Origin: Bacteroidales bacterium
GTDB taxonomy: Bacteria; Bacteroidota; Bacteroidia; Bacteroidales; Tenuifilaceae
NCBI GenBank assembly: GCA_017454165.1
Contig: JAFTDN010000038.1
Location: forward strand, 1 to 41,054
Direction of reading: 5' to 3'
DNA: 41,054 bases
Shown here piece after piece: positions 1 through 9,934 of the stretch (position 1 is its first letter; each line of letters opens with the position of its first letter). The position numbers and the translations under genes were made by a program. The notes under the pieces are model-generated. The model ran no database searches. It was not told where the DNA came from and was given only the letters and a program-made list of their open reading frames with translations.

Positions 1-2
1 CA

Positions 3-767
3 TGGGCAAGCGGCTACAACACCATGCAACAGCCATCGCAGCTCACCAACCCCTTTGGGCAGCGGTTGGAAATAGCAGCGCACTACCTGCTCAGCAGCCT
101 GTTCCACGGCCTAATGCTGTTCGGCGTGGTGGCCTACTCACACGACTACAACCAAGCCCTGCCCGTAACCGATGCCAGCGGTTTGCTGGTGAACAGCTAC
201 GAGCGCAATGGCGGCTGGGCTACCACCACCATGGGGCAGGTATCGGTATCGAAAAACATCCCCTACTTCGACCTAAAACTCGCCGCGCAATACACCGAGG
301 CGGCCAGCAATCTGGTGCATTTGGGAGAGGAGGACGAGCTGCAAATACAGCGATTCAGCACCTCGTTCACCGCCATGTCGAAATTCAGGCAAAGTCCTGT
401 AAATTTTGAGCTTGAGGCTCAATATGCTCCTGCCGTGCAGCACTTCGACCACGGCCATGCACGCTCAAACAGCCAAGAGCTTGGCGGACATGCCAAGCTA
501 ATATTGGGCAAAGGTCCGTGGGCGTGCACCATCACGGGTAAGTACGCCCGCACGACCGACACGCAGCACGAGCGCCAAGTGTTCGACGCCGACCTCAACA
601 TGCGCTATAAATTCAAAAAACTGGAATTAAAATTGATAGGCCGCAACCTGCTGCATATCAACAACTACGAGAGGCTGAGCGAAACGCTAAGCTCGGTGGT
701 ACAATCGTCGTCGGTGTATCGCCGCATACCTGGCCATCTGATGCTTGCGCTGGGATGGCAGTTCTGA
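3..767 (+). CDS. C-terminal part of an outer-membrane beta-barrel protein (TonB-dependent receptor-like), 5' truncated by the window
   Basis: The frame is open from the first bases of the window, so only the last ~254 residues are present; the first ATG at 24 is internal. The sequence alternates polar and hydrophobic residues in strand-like stretches (for example LKLAAQYTEAAS, VNFELEAQYAPA, DADLNMRYKFKKLELKLIGRNL) and ends in a barrel-type C-terminus, RRIPGHLMLALGWQF, with a terminal aromatic residue as expected for an outer-membrane barrel. This pattern is common at the end of Bacteroidota TonB-dependent receptors or outer-membrane proteins with an N-terminal carboxypeptidase-like domain. 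The plug and TonB box lie outside the window, so the substrate cannot be stated. The call as a barrel C-terminus is fairly secure; the receptor subtype is inference. Confidence 0.65.
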   Translation, partial: WASGYNTMQQPSQLTNPFGQRLEIAAHYLLSSLFHGLMLFGVVAYSHDYNQALPVTDASGLLVNSYERNGGWATTTMGQVSVSKNIPYFDLKLAAQYTEAASNLVHLGEEDELQIQRFSTSFTAMSKFRQSPVNFELEAQYAPAVQHFDHGHARSNSQELGGHAKLILGKGPWACTITGKYARTTDTQHERQVFDADLNMRYKFKKLELKLIGRNLLHINNYERLSETLSSVVQSSSVYRRIPGHLMLALGWQF

Positions 768-1067
768 TACCACGCCCGCGCATTCGCCATTGCGCTAACA
801 CGCAGCAATATAGCAACAAAACACATGGTCAGATGCATTTTTAATACAAAAAATGGTATTCGAACTTGAGGTTAAGGACAGATCTTCGCAGGATATGGTA
901 GCGTTCACGCTGTAAAACCTAGAATTTGCCACTGTCGATGCGCACTCTGCATTCCCAGCGAAGCTACAAACGCGTACCCGCCAAGAGCTCGACCGGCTTT
1001 TCGAACAACAAATGCAATAGTCCAATACCAGCATGACTGGGAAAAATTAGCAACATCAACAATAAAA
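768..1067. other. Intergenic stretch, no convincing gene
   Basis: About 300 bases between the barrel protein and the pyrG terminator. On the plus strand, 853-1019 reads as a short frame interrupted by one in-frame TAA (VFELEVKDRSSQDM, then after the stop LQTRTRQELDRLFEQQMQ). The second half has coding-like character and could be a decayed gene remnant, but I do not recognise the family. A 79-codon minus-strand frame (795-1034) is rich in Ser and Cys and looks like chance. No promoter or structured RNA was identified here. Confidence 0.3.
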
Positions 1068-1100
1068 ATAAAAGGCGTAAAAATAATTTCCGCCTTTTAT
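1068..1100 (-). terminator. Bidirectional hairpin terminator downstream of pyrG
   Basis: ATAAAAGGCG (1068-1077) pairs perfectly with CGCCTTTTAT (1091-1100) around a 13-nt A/T-rich loop. Read on the minus strand the stem is followed by a T-rich tail (bases 1060-1067 complement), as expected for an intrinsic terminator of the pyrG transcript, 50 bases after its stop codon. The A/U-rich flanks could also allow it to work on the plus strand. Confidence 0.8.
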
Positions 1101-1149
1101 TCTTAAAAGTCTATTATCTATACCTGCGCACAACACGCTAAACCTCCGG

Positions 1150-2775
<1,626 letters not shown>

Positions 2776-4668
2776 CTATTTATCGTGATTGTCAATGAGC
2801 TTTATCTTCTCCACGATGCGGGCTATGTCCTCCTTGGTTTTGGCAATTTTTCGCTCCACATCCCGAATCATGGGCTCGGCGTTCTTCGATTTCGCAAAGA
2901 AACCTATATTGTTCTCCCACAGCGCGATGTCGGCCTCAAGCTGCTTCATCTTGGCGAACAGCCGGTCGCGCTCCTGCCTGATGGCGTTGGCCTTTCTGGG
3001 GTTGTTCTGCGCCTCCTCCATCTTGGACTTTAGCTGGATGAGCTCGCGCTGGTCCTCCTCCACGTTGAGCGCCTCGAAGTGCTTGGCTATGGCTGCGCGG
3101 AATTGGTTCTGCACGGCCTCCTTGCTCTTCATGGGGACGAAGCCGATGCTGGCCCAGCGGCGCTGGAAGTCGCGCAGGGCGGCGATGGCCTGTTCGGCAT
3201 CGGAGGGACGCACGTAGGCCTCCACCTCGGCGATTAGTGCCTCCTTGGCGACAAGGTTGGCGGCATAGCTGGTGGCGTTGGCCGAGGCATTGGCGTTCTT
3301 GTTGGCAAAGAACTCATCGCAGGCCGAACGGAAGCGCTGCCATAGGGGCTCTTTGTGCTTGCGGGGCACGGGGCCAATCTCGCGCCAGCGCTTTTGCAGG
3401 GCGATGACCTCCTCGGTGGCCTTCTTCCACTCGGTGCTATCCTTCAGGGCTTCGGCCTGGATGCAGAGCTCCGTTTTGAGCTGCAGGTTGTTCTGCTGCT
3501 CCTCCTTGGCGGCGCTCCGGCGCATCCGTTTGCGCTCGAAGAAGGTGTTGCAGGCGGTTCTGAAGCGCTCGTAGAGCTTGGTGCTGTCCTTTTTCGGGGC
3601 GGGGCCTATGGTTTTCCACACCTGCTGCAGGGCGAGCATCTCGTCGGTCTGGGCCAACATCTCCTTCATTGAGGTGGGCTCAGTGGCCAGGATTGCCTCG
3701 GCCTTTTCGCATAGGGCCAGCTTGGCCTCCCTGTTGTGCCGCTGCTCCTCGCGCTGCTGGTCGAAGAAGGCCTGATGCCTCTTGTTGATTTCGTGGGAGG
3801 CGGCCTTAAAGCGCTCCCATATGGCGGTGCGATGCTCGTTGGGCACTGGGCCGATCTCGCGCCACTGCTCGTGGAATTTCTGGAGCTTGTTGAAGGCCTC
3901 CACCGATGAGGGCTCCAGCACCATCAGGTTCTCGGCCTTCTCGCAGAGCTCGGTCTTGGCCTCTAGATTGCGCTTCAGGTCCATGTCGCGCAGCTCGTGG
4001 TTGATTTTGAGCCAGTCGTAGAAGTTCTGCACATGCAGGTTGTAGCTCTCCCTCAGGTTTTTGTGCTCGGCCTGCGGCACGGGCCCCACCTCGCGCCACT
4101 GCTGCTGCAGGTTGCGGAACTCTTGGTAGGTCTGGTTCATCACCTCGTTGCTGCTCAGCAGGGCCTTTATCTGGTCGATGATGAGCCTCTTCTGCTTCAG
4201 GTTCTCCTGCTTCTGCTCTTCCATGGCGTGGTTGTGCTGCGCTAGGGCCTGACGGTACTGCCTCATCAGCTCCTTGAGCTGCACCTCGCAGTCGTCCACC
4301 TCGGGGGCGAAGTCCTCCTCGGCAGCGCCCTTCTCCACGAAGGCGCTGCGCTTATCGTCGAGCTCCTGCTTGTGCTTGCGGTAGAAGGCGCTCTTGATGG
4401 CCTCCACCGCCACGCGGGCCTGGGGGGCGGGGTGGTCGTGCACCAGCGCCTTGAGGGCCTGCACCATCTCGGCCTTCGAGAGGGCGTTGTAGTCCACCAT
4501 CGATATGGCCCGCTCTGCGGGGGGCTCATTGGGCTGTACCGCAGCAGCATTCTCAGGGGCTATGGGCTCTAGAGCTGGGTCGGGCGTAGCTTTGGCATCG
4601 CCAAAGTTCTGATTCTGAGAATCATTCAAATCGTTACCATTCATGGCATGAGCATTATGGGTATTCAC
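2776..4668 (-). CDS. DUF349 repeat protein
   Basis: A 630-residue cytosolic, charged, helical protein without a signal peptide. It contains five tandem DUF349 units, each ending in a variant of QQWREVGPVP...LRESYN: visible at roughly residues 185, 265, 345, 415 and 500 (WREVGPVP, WREIGPVP, WKTIGPAP, WREIGPVP, WASIGFVP). The N-terminal ~60 residues are low-complexity (N/D/A/P) and the C-terminus is a coiled coil (about 540-625). DUF349 proteins are widespread in Bacteroidota and their biochemical role is not established as far as I know; I therefore give no function. The start could be residue 1 (4668) or the Met at residue 9 (4644). It is upstream of pyrG by 12 bases. I could not find a clear TAnnTTTG promoter for it in the divergent region 4669-4800. 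Confidence 0.88.
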   Translation of the reverse strand: MNTHNAHAMNGNDLNDSQNQNFGDAKATPDPALEPIAPENAAAVQPNEPPAERAISMVDYNALSKAEMVQALKALVHDHPAPQARVAVEAIKSAFYRKHKQELDDKRSAFVEKGAAEEDFAPEVDDCEVQLKELMRQYRQALAQHNHAMEEQKQENLKQKRLIIDQIKALLSSNEVMNQTYQEFRNLQQQWREVGPVPQAEHKNLRESYNLHVQNFYDWLKINHELRDMDLKRNLEAKTELCEKAENLMVLEPSSVEAFNKLQKFHEQWREIGPVPNEHRTAIWERFKAASHEINKRHQAFFDQQREEQRHNREAKLALCEKAEAILATEPTSMKEMLAQTDEMLALQQVWKTIGPAPKKDSTKLYERFRTACNTFFERKRMRRSAAKEEQQNNLQLKTELCIQAEALKDSTEWKKATEEVIALQKRWREIGPVPRKHKEPLWQRFRSACDEFFANKNANASANATSYAANLVAKEALIAEVEAYVRPSDAEQAIAALRDFQRRWASIGFVPMKSKEAVQNQFRAAIAKHFEALNVEEDQRELIQLKSKMEEAQNNPRKANAIRQERDRLFAKMKQLEADIALWENNIGFFAKSKNAEPMIRDVERKIAKTKEDIARIVEKIKLIDNHDK

Positions 4669-4767
4669 AAATCGGGCCCGTAGGAGCCCTCAAAAATCTC
4701 ACGAAAATACACATTTCCTCCCTTATGCTCAAAAAAAATTGCGGCGCAAAAATTATTGTCGGAATGA

Positions 4768-4799
4768 TTTGGGCGGTTCAAACAAAACCTGTACCTTTG
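4768..4799 (+). promoter_or_regulatory. Bacteroidota-type promoter for the riboswitch/DUF4465 transcript
   Basis: TTTG at 4768-4771, a 20-nt spacer, then TACCTTTG at 4792-4799. This fits the -33/-7 pattern TTTG-N19-21-TAnnTTTG known for the Bacteroidota primary sigma factor. Transcription would begin about 4804-4808, just before the conserved riboswitch core. Confidence 0.85.
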
Positions 4800-4805
4800 C
4801 GCCCG

Positions 4806-4975
4806 ATTTGGTTCGGCCCCGATTAAAATAATGGGGAATTGGGTGTGACTCCCAAAGCTATTCATGTTGTAGGGCCATTGAAAGCGCAACGGCGCGGGCC
4901 TGCCGCTAAGAGTATCCCATTGGGGGAAGCGGAGCAGGCCATAGGCATAAGCCAGAGTACCTGCCAAGTTGAACA
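4806..4975 (+). ncRNA. Probable cobalamin (B12) riboswitch
   Basis: The stretch begins right after the promoter and contains, in the order seen in cobalamin riboswitches: GATTAAAA (4821-4828), GGGGAATTGGGTGTGACTCC (4833-4852), a degenerate ...GTTGTAGG (4866-4873) resembling the CTGTAA element, and a 3' B12-box-like ATAAGCCAGAGTACCTGCC (4947-4965). GTTC at 4811-4814 can pair with GAAC at 4971-4974 as the closing P1 stem. There is no protein-coding sense in this stretch. Inference: the RNA binds a cobalamin and controls the terminator at 5170. The recognition is by eye from remembered consensus blocks; a covariance-model search (Rfam Cobalamin) would settle it. Confidence 0.75.
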
Positions 4976-5169
4976 CGAGCATCGCGGGCTGCCCTCAGGA
5001 TATGAGCTGACGCGCATCGTTGCATTCAATGCACACGCACCAGCCCCGCCATTTCGGAAACCCGAAGCGAATGCCCAGAAAGATGAGGTTTAGAAACGAG
5101 AACAAAATCGCAACAAGCTGGTGTCAAGATACATAATGGTAAATAGCGGATTTCCTTATGATGCCGGCG
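4976..5169 (+). promoter_or_regulatory. Leader between riboswitch and terminator, with a possible anti-terminator hairpin
   Basis: No convincing reading frame. An imperfect hairpin lies at 5132-5160 (CATAA...TTATG with GG/CC and AAAT/ATTT pairs and two small bulges), just before the intrinsic terminator. A near-palindrome TGCATTCAATGCA is at 5021-5033. These could be part of the switching structure, but the exact expression platform is not determined by eye. Confidence 0.4.
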
Positions 5170-5204
5170 AGCATCCCCGATTTGCATTGGGGATGCTTTT
5201 TCTT
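5170..5204 (+). terminator. Intrinsic terminator in the leader of the DUF4465 gene
   Basis: AGCATCCCC (5170-5178) pairs perfectly with GGGGATGCT (5189-5197) around a 10-nt loop, followed by TTTTTCTT. It lies 205 bases after the riboswitch core and 46 bases before the start codon, the arrangement of a transcription-terminating riboswitch platform. Confidence 0.8.
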
Positions 5205-5249
5205 GTCCAAACGTAGCGCAAACACCAACCACATCAACCCCAATAACCC

Positions 5250-5993
5250 ATGACCACGAAAAATTTTTTCGGATTGCTCCTAGGAGCAATGGCGCTTAGC
5301 ACCATTGCGGCATCGTGCCAAAAGGACGACACGCCCGCAGACAACAGCTACATCATCACCTTTGAGAATGCCCAGCTGGGCGAGCAGGGCTACGCCAACA
5401 CCCAGAACTACACCGAGCAGGACGTTACCTTCGAGTGCAACTACGATGCCGCGTTTAGCTCGCACAATGGTTTCGCCATATCGCGGCTCACCGACCGCAG
5501 CACCCCGGGCTACGGCAACCAGCACAGCGTGTACGCCGCGCAGGGCGCGGGCGGCAGCAACAACTTCGCCGTGTACTTCCCCTGGGAGGGCGACCAGCCG
5601 TCCATCTGCCTACCAAAAGACGTTGAGCATCAAGTGGTTTCGGCCTACTTCTGCCTCACCACCTACACCTACCTGGCCATCGTGAACGGCGATGATGGCT
5701 ACGGAGCCGCCCGCAAGTTCGAGCTGGCCCAGAAGGACCACTTCGACGTTACGGCCATAGGCTTCGACAGGGCCAACAAGGAGGTGGGCCGCCTCACCTT
5801 CAGCATGGCCGACTACCGCGGCGAGCAGCCCGTGCTCTTCGACGACTGGCGGCTGGTGGACCTCAGCGCCCTGGGCCGCGTGAACCGCATACTATTCGAG
5901 ATCAGCTCCACCGATGTGGGCGCCTACGGCCCCAACACGCCGACCTACTTCGCCATCGACAACCTGAAGCTCGACCCAGCAACGGGCCACTAG
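5250..5993 (+). CDS. DUF4465 lipoprotein, probably B12-regulated
   Basis: A 247-residue predicted lipoprotein: a short basic start, a hydrophobic segment (residues ~7-20) and a lipobox-like SC at residues 22-23 (TIAASCQKDD). The body has the marks of DUF4465: an N-terminal ITFENAQLG, a central GYGNQHSVYAAQGAGGSNNF region and the C-terminal TYFAIDNLKL signature. Lipoproteins of this type sit on the surface or in the periplasm of Bacteroidota; from memory, some DUF4465 proteins (BtuH) bind vitamin B12. The gene lies behind a probable cobalamin riboswitch, which supports a role in corrinoid capture. No btuB gene is adjacent on this transcript; a perfect hairpin follows the stop. Confidence 0.8.
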   Translation: MTTKNFFGLLLGAMALSTIAASCQKDDTPADNSYIITFENAQLGEQGYANTQNYTEQDVTFECNYDAAFSSHNGFAISRLTDRSTPGYGNQHSVYAAQGAGGSNNFAVYFPWEGDQPSICLPKDVEHQVVSAYFCLTTYTYLAIVNGDDGYGAARKFELAQKDHFDVTAIGFDRANKEVGRLTFSMADYRGEQPVLFDDWRLVDLSALGRVNRILFEISSTDVGAYGPNTPTYFAIDNLKLDPATGH

Positions 5994-6013
5994 CCCCCAC
6001 CCATCCCCCAACG

Positions 6014-6041
6014 CCGATGCCCAGCCCACGCTGGGCATCGG
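6014..6041 (+). terminator. Hairpin terminator after the DUF4465 gene
   Basis: CCGATGCCCAGC (6014-6025) pairs perfectly with GCTGGGCATCGG (6030-6041) around a 4-nt loop, 20 bases after the stop codon. The following bases (ACGTTTA) are only weakly T-rich. It separates the B12-regulated unit from yidC. Confidence 0.75.
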
Positions 6042-6082
6042 ACGTTTACCCCCATAGCAGCACAAAAAAACAGCTCCCCCAG

Positions 6083-6112
6083 TTGGCCCGCCACAAAAAA
6101 TAGCTACCTTTG
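6083..6112 (+). promoter_or_regulatory. Promoter of yidC
   Basis: TTG at 6083-6085, a 19-nt spacer, TACCTTTG at 6105-6112. The match to the Bacteroidota consensus is exact at the -7 box. It places the transcription start near 6118 and leaves about 60 nt of leader before the ATG at 6178. This also rules out the in-frame GTG at 6112 as a start codon. Confidence 0.8.
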
Positions 6113-6177
6113 TGGGCTCGCAGCCGAGGGCTACCCCGCCCAAGCTACACAAACACACTAAAATAAGACACTTAAGC

Positions 6178-8052
6178 ATGGACAGAAATACCATCATAGG
6201 GCTGGTGCTCATATTCCTAATCATGGTGGGCTTTGGCTGGCTCAACGCCCCATCGAAGGAGGAGCGCATGGCCGCCGCCCGCATGGCCGACTCGCTACGG
6301 CAGGTGCAGGCCGAGGAACAGCTACAACGCGCCCAGAGCCAAACCGCCCTACAGGCCACCAGCACCACACCCACCGACTCGGCCACAGCGCGGGCGCAGC
6401 TGGGCGCATTCGCCGCAGCGGCACAGGGCTCCAACGACATGCGCACCATGGAGAACGACCTGATGCGTGTGCGCATAGCCAACCGGGGCGGGCGCATCCA
6501 CTCGGTGGAGCTCAAGGGCTACACCACCTACGGCGGACATCCCCTGGTACTGTTCAGCGGCGATGAGAACACATTCGGACTACAGTTCTGGGGCAACAAC
6601 AACAGCATAGAAACCAACCACCTATACTTCAGCCCCAGCACGCCCGACACCCTGCTGCTGGCATCCGATGCCGAGCAGCAGCTCATCATGCGCCTGCAAA
6701 CGTCCGACAGCGCGTACATCGACTACATATACACCATGCGCCCAGGCAGCTACCTGATGGATCTCGACGTGCGCTTCCACGGCATGGAGCGCAGCATCAA
6801 CACGCGGGGCGGCATGATCGACCTCAACTGGCTGATGCACAGCCCCCAGCTCGAAAAGGGCCTCACTAACGAGAAACAGTACACCACCGTGGGCTACATG
6901 TTCCACGACGGCGAGTACGAGGAGCTGAACGCCCGCAAGGACGGCGAGCAGCGCAAGGAGCTATCGACCAAGGTGAAGTGGGTGGACTTCAAGCAGCAGT
7001 TCTTCTCGAGCATACTGGTGGCCAAGGGCCACTTGGTGAGCACCACGCTGCTCATGGACGACCACCCCAAAGCGGGCTACGTGCGCACATTCGGGGCGCG
7101 CGTGGGCCTACCCTTCGATGGCAAGCCCGATGAGACCATAGGGCTGAGCTTCTACTTCGGCCCCAACCACTTCAAAACCATGGACGACTACGAGATGGGC
7201 TTCGAGAAGGTGATTCCGCTGGGCCGCAACATCGTTCGTTGGATTAACAAATACGTGGTAATCAACGTGTTCAATTGGCTCAACCGCTCCATATCGAACT
7301 ACGGACTTATCATACTGATACTCACGCTGCTGCTCAAAATAGTGCTCTTCCCCATCACCTACAAGTCGTACACCAGCTCGGCCAAGATGCGCGTGCTGCG
7401 CCCGCAGATAGAGGAAATCAACGCCAAGTACCCCAAGCAGGAAGACGCCATGAAGAAGCAGCAGGCCACCATGGCGCTCTATAAAAAGGTGGGCGTAAGC
7501 CCCATGGGCGGCTGCCTGCCCATGCTCATACAGTTCCCCATACTGATAGCCATGTACCGCTTCTTCCCCGCCTCGGTGGAGCTGCGGCAGCAGGGCTTCC
7601 TGTGGGCCGATGACCTGTCGGCCTACGACTCCATACTGAGCCTACCCTTCAGCATCCCATGGTACGGCGACCACGTAAGCCTATTCGCCCTGCTGATGGC
7701 CGTTACGCTATTCGTGCAGAGCAAGATGAACGCCGACCAGATGGGCAGCACCAACAACCAGATGCCCGGCATGAAGTTCATGATGACCTGGATGATGCCC
7801 ATCATGCTGCTGTTCATGTTCAACAGCTTCTCGGCGGGCCTCAACTACTACTACTTCTTGGCCAACCTCATCACCCTGCTGCAAACATTCGTCATCCGCC
7901 AGTTAATAGACGATGAAAAGGTGCTGGCCAAGCTACATGCCCACGCGCAGAAAGCCGCGCCACCCACCAAGAGCAAATGGCAGCAGCGGCTCGAACAGAT
8001 GCAGCGCCAACAGCAGGAAATGCAGCGCCAACGCATCAACAAAAAACGCTAG
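6178..8052 (+). CDS. yidC: Membrane protein insertase YidC
   Basis: YidC inserts and folds proteins in the inner membrane, alone or with SecYEG. From the ATG at 6178 the protein is 624 residues: an N-terminal membrane anchor (NTIIGLVLIFLIMVGFGWL, residues 4-22), a Gln/Ala-rich linker, a large periplasmic beta-rich domain (~85-350) and the C-terminal Oxa1 domain (~360-580) with the expected membrane segments and the motif GGCLPMLIQFPILIAMYRFF. The C-terminus ends in a long basic, Gln-rich tail ending INKKR, consistent with a ribosome-contacting tail. The upstream in-frame GTG at 6112 falls inside the promoter and is rejected. The next gene begins 41 bases downstream and may be cotranscribed. 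Confidence 0.97.
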   Translation: MDRNTIIGLVLIFLIMVGFGWLNAPSKEERMAAARMADSLRQVQAEEQLQRAQSQTALQATSTTPTDSATARAQLGAFAAAAQGSNDMRTMENDLMRVRIANRGGRIHSVELKGYTTYGGHPLVLFSGDENTFGLQFWGNNNSIETNHLYFSPSTPDTLLLASDAEQQLIMRLQTSDSAYIDYIYTMRPGSYLMDLDVRFHGMERSINTRGGMIDLNWLMHSPQLEKGLTNEKQYTTVGYMFHDGEYEELNARKDGEQRKELSTKVKWVDFKQQFFSSILVAKGHLVSTTLLMDDHPKAGYVRTFGARVGLPFDGKPDETIGLSFYFGPNHFKTMDDYEMGFEKVIPLGRNIVRWINKYVVINVFNWLNRSISNYGLIILILTLLLKIVLFPITYKSYTSSAKMRVLRPQIEEINAKYPKQEDAMKKQQATMALYKKVGVSPMGGCLPMLIQFPILIAMYRFFPASVELRQQGFLWADDLSAYDSILSLPFSIPWYGDHVSLFALLMAVTLFVQSKMNADQMGSTNNQMPGMKFMMTWMMPIMLLFMFNSFSAGLNYYYFLANLITLLQTFVIRQLIDDEKVLAKLHAHAQKAAPPTKSKWQQRLEQMQRQQQEMQRQRINKKR

Positions 8053-8093
8053 GTGCCAGAATACCGAAAGGAAAACATAAAGCGAGCTAAGAT

Positions 8094-9806
8094 ATGGCAA
8101 GCAAGAAGCTATTAATAAGAGATTTAACGCTGCGCGATGGCCAACAGTCGCTATTCGCCACGCGTATGACCCAGCAGATGGTGGACAGCGTACTGCCCCA
8201 CTATAAGGATGCCCACTTCTACGCCATGGAGGTGTGGGGCGGCGCGGTGCCCGACTCGGTGATGCGCTACCTAAACGAAGACCCATGGGTGCGCCTCGAA
8301 ACCATAAAGGCCGCCATAGGCGACACCTCGAAGCTCACCGCCCTCTCTCGGGGCCGCAACCTGTTCGGCTACAGCCCCTACCCCGAGAGCGTGATAGAGG
8401 GCTTCAACCGCAACGCCGTGCAGTCGGGCATCGGCATCATGCGCATATTCGATGCGCTGAACGACACCAACAATGTGGCCAGCACCATAAAGTACGTGAA
8501 GCAGAGCGGCGCACTGGCCGACTGCTGCATCTGCTACACGGTGGATCCTCGCTTCTCGCGGGGCGAACGCATAAAGGCCGCCCTATCGGGCCGCCGCCTG
8601 CCCAAACGCATATTCACCGAGGACTACTTCATACAGAAAGCCAAGATGCTGGAGAGCATGGGTGCCGACATGATTACCATAAAGGACATGGCCGGGCTGG
8701 TGCCACCGCATAAGGCGGCCAGCATCGTGTCGGCCCTCAAACGGCAGGTGCGTATCCCCATCGACTTCCACACCCACTGCACACCCGGCTACGGCCTGGC
8801 CTCAGTGCTGGTGGCCATAGTGAACGGTGCCGATGTGGTGGACACCAACCTATGGTGGTTCGCCGGTGGGCCCGCCGCCCCAGCCTACGAGCTCATCCAC
8901 ATATTCTGCCAAAAGATGGGCATCGACACGGGGGTGAATATCGAGGCCGTGGGGCGCATAGACGAGGGCCTGAAGCAGGTGCGCGAGGAGTTCCGCGCCA
9001 AGGGCATGGACAACTACGCCATGCCCATCGATTTCGACATCCGCAGCTACAAGCTGCCCGCCGCGGTCGATGCGCTGTTCGACCGCGCCATATCCGAGGC
9101 GCAAGCTGGCCAATTTGAGGCCCTACTCGGCACCACCCACGCCATAGAGGCACACTTCGGGTTCCCCCCCGCCAACGAGCGAGTGAAGGAGGCCGAGATT
9201 CCTGGCGGCATGTACACCAACATGCTGGCCCAGCTCAAGCAGCTACAGCTCGAAAACCTGATGGGACGCACCATGCAGCTCATACCCAGCGTGCGCGTGG
9301 CTGCGGGCTGCCCTCCGCTGGTAACCCCCACCAGCCAAATAGTAGGCGCACAGGCCGTGAACTGCGCCATCGATGAGAGCAAGGGCAAACCCATGTACAC
9401 CAGCACCAACACACAGTTTGTGAACCTGGTGAAGGGCGGCTACGGCAAAACGCCCATAGCCGTGGACCCCGAGTTCCGCCTGAAGATAGCCGGCGTGCGT
9501 GAGGAAACTCCCTATGACACATCGAGCTACACCAAGCAGCCCAACCCCACCTTCGCCGAGTACGGCGACGATGTGAAGCTGGTGAGCAACGAGAAGGAGG
9601 AGCTGCTGCTGGAGCTGTTCCCGCAGGTGGCCGGCAAGTTCCTCACCGACAGAATTGTGAGCAAATATGAGACCGAGCGGCAGGCCAAGCTGGCCGCCGA
9701 GGAGCAGGCCCGCGAGGCCGAGCGCGAGCGCTACCGCGCCCTGAGCGCCGAGCAGAAGGAGGAAATCCTGATGCGTGGCCTATCGGACTTCAACAACCTG
9801 TATTAG
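8094..9806 (+). CDS. Carboxyltransferase: oxaloacetate decarboxylase alpha / pyruvate carboxylase subunit B type
   Basis: A 570-residue cytosolic TIM-barrel enzyme of the pyruvate carboxylase/oxaloacetate decarboxylase/transcarboxylase family, moving a carboxyl group between oxaloacetate/pyruvate and a biotin carrier. Seen: RDGQQS at residues 14-19, the metal/Lys motif TIKDMAG with Lys197 (carbamylated in the family), and the metal-binding HTH at 226-228 in DFHTHCTPGYG. After the conserved carboxyltransferase C-terminal domain (to ~530) the protein ends in a charged coiled coil and lacks the biotinylation motif (no MKM), so the biotin carrier must be a separate protein not in this window. Which complex it serves (Na+-pumping decarboxylase, or another biotin-dependent complex) cannot be told here. 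A long hairpin follows. Confidence 0.88.
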   Translation: MASKKLLIRDLTLRDGQQSLFATRMTQQMVDSVLPHYKDAHFYAMEVWGGAVPDSVMRYLNEDPWVRLETIKAAIGDTSKLTALSRGRNLFGYSPYPESVIEGFNRNAVQSGIGIMRIFDALNDTNNVASTIKYVKQSGALADCCICYTVDPRFSRGERIKAALSGRRLPKRIFTEDYFIQKAKMLESMGADMITIKDMAGLVPPHKAASIVSALKRQVRIPIDFHTHCTPGYGLASVLVAIVNGADVVDTNLWWFAGGPAAPAYELIHIFCQKMGIDTGVNIEAVGRIDEGLKQVREEFRAKGMDNYAMPIDFDIRSYKLPAAVDALFDRAISEAQAGQFEALLGTTHAIEAHFGFPPANERVKEAEIPGGMYTNMLAQLKQLQLENLMGRTMQLIPSVRVAAGCPPLVTPTSQIVGAQAVNCAIDESKGKPMYTSTNTQFVNLVKGGYGKTPIAVDPEFRLKIAGVREETPYDTSSYTKQPNPTFAEYGDDVKLVSNEKEELLLELFPQVAGKFLTDRIVSKYETERQAKLAAEEQAREAERERYRALSAEQKEEILMRGLSDFNNLY

Positions 9807-9820
9807 GCAAGCGGCACCCC

Positions 9821-9865
9821 GCAGAGCAGATAAGGCCGACGGAACATCGTCGGCCTTATCTCTGC
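9821..9865 (+). terminator. Long hairpin after the carboxyltransferase gene
   Basis: AGATAAGGCCGACG (9828-9841) pairs perfectly with CGTCGGCCTTATCT (9848-9861) around a 6-nt loop; GCAG/CTGC further extends the stem. No long T-tract follows, but the 14-bp stem after a stop codon is typical of Bacteroidota terminators. Confidence 0.75.
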
Positions 9866-9934
9866 CCACCGAGCGCATCGCTTGCAAAATTTCACTATTT
9901 TGGGCGCACAATGCCACCACACACCGACCGAGCC

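Noticed and set aside
795-1034. 79-codon minus-strand frame after the barrel gene
   Set aside because: Ser/Cys-rich composition, no recognisable domain, and no promoter; looks like a chance frame.
6112-6177. GTG at 6112 as the start of yidC
   Set aside because: It lies in the -7 box of the promoter; family N-termini match the ATG at 6178.
9911-9934. ATG 9911 as the start of the HAMP protein
   Set aside because: Adds eight residues ahead of a typical basic-hydrophobic start at 9935; possible but less likely.
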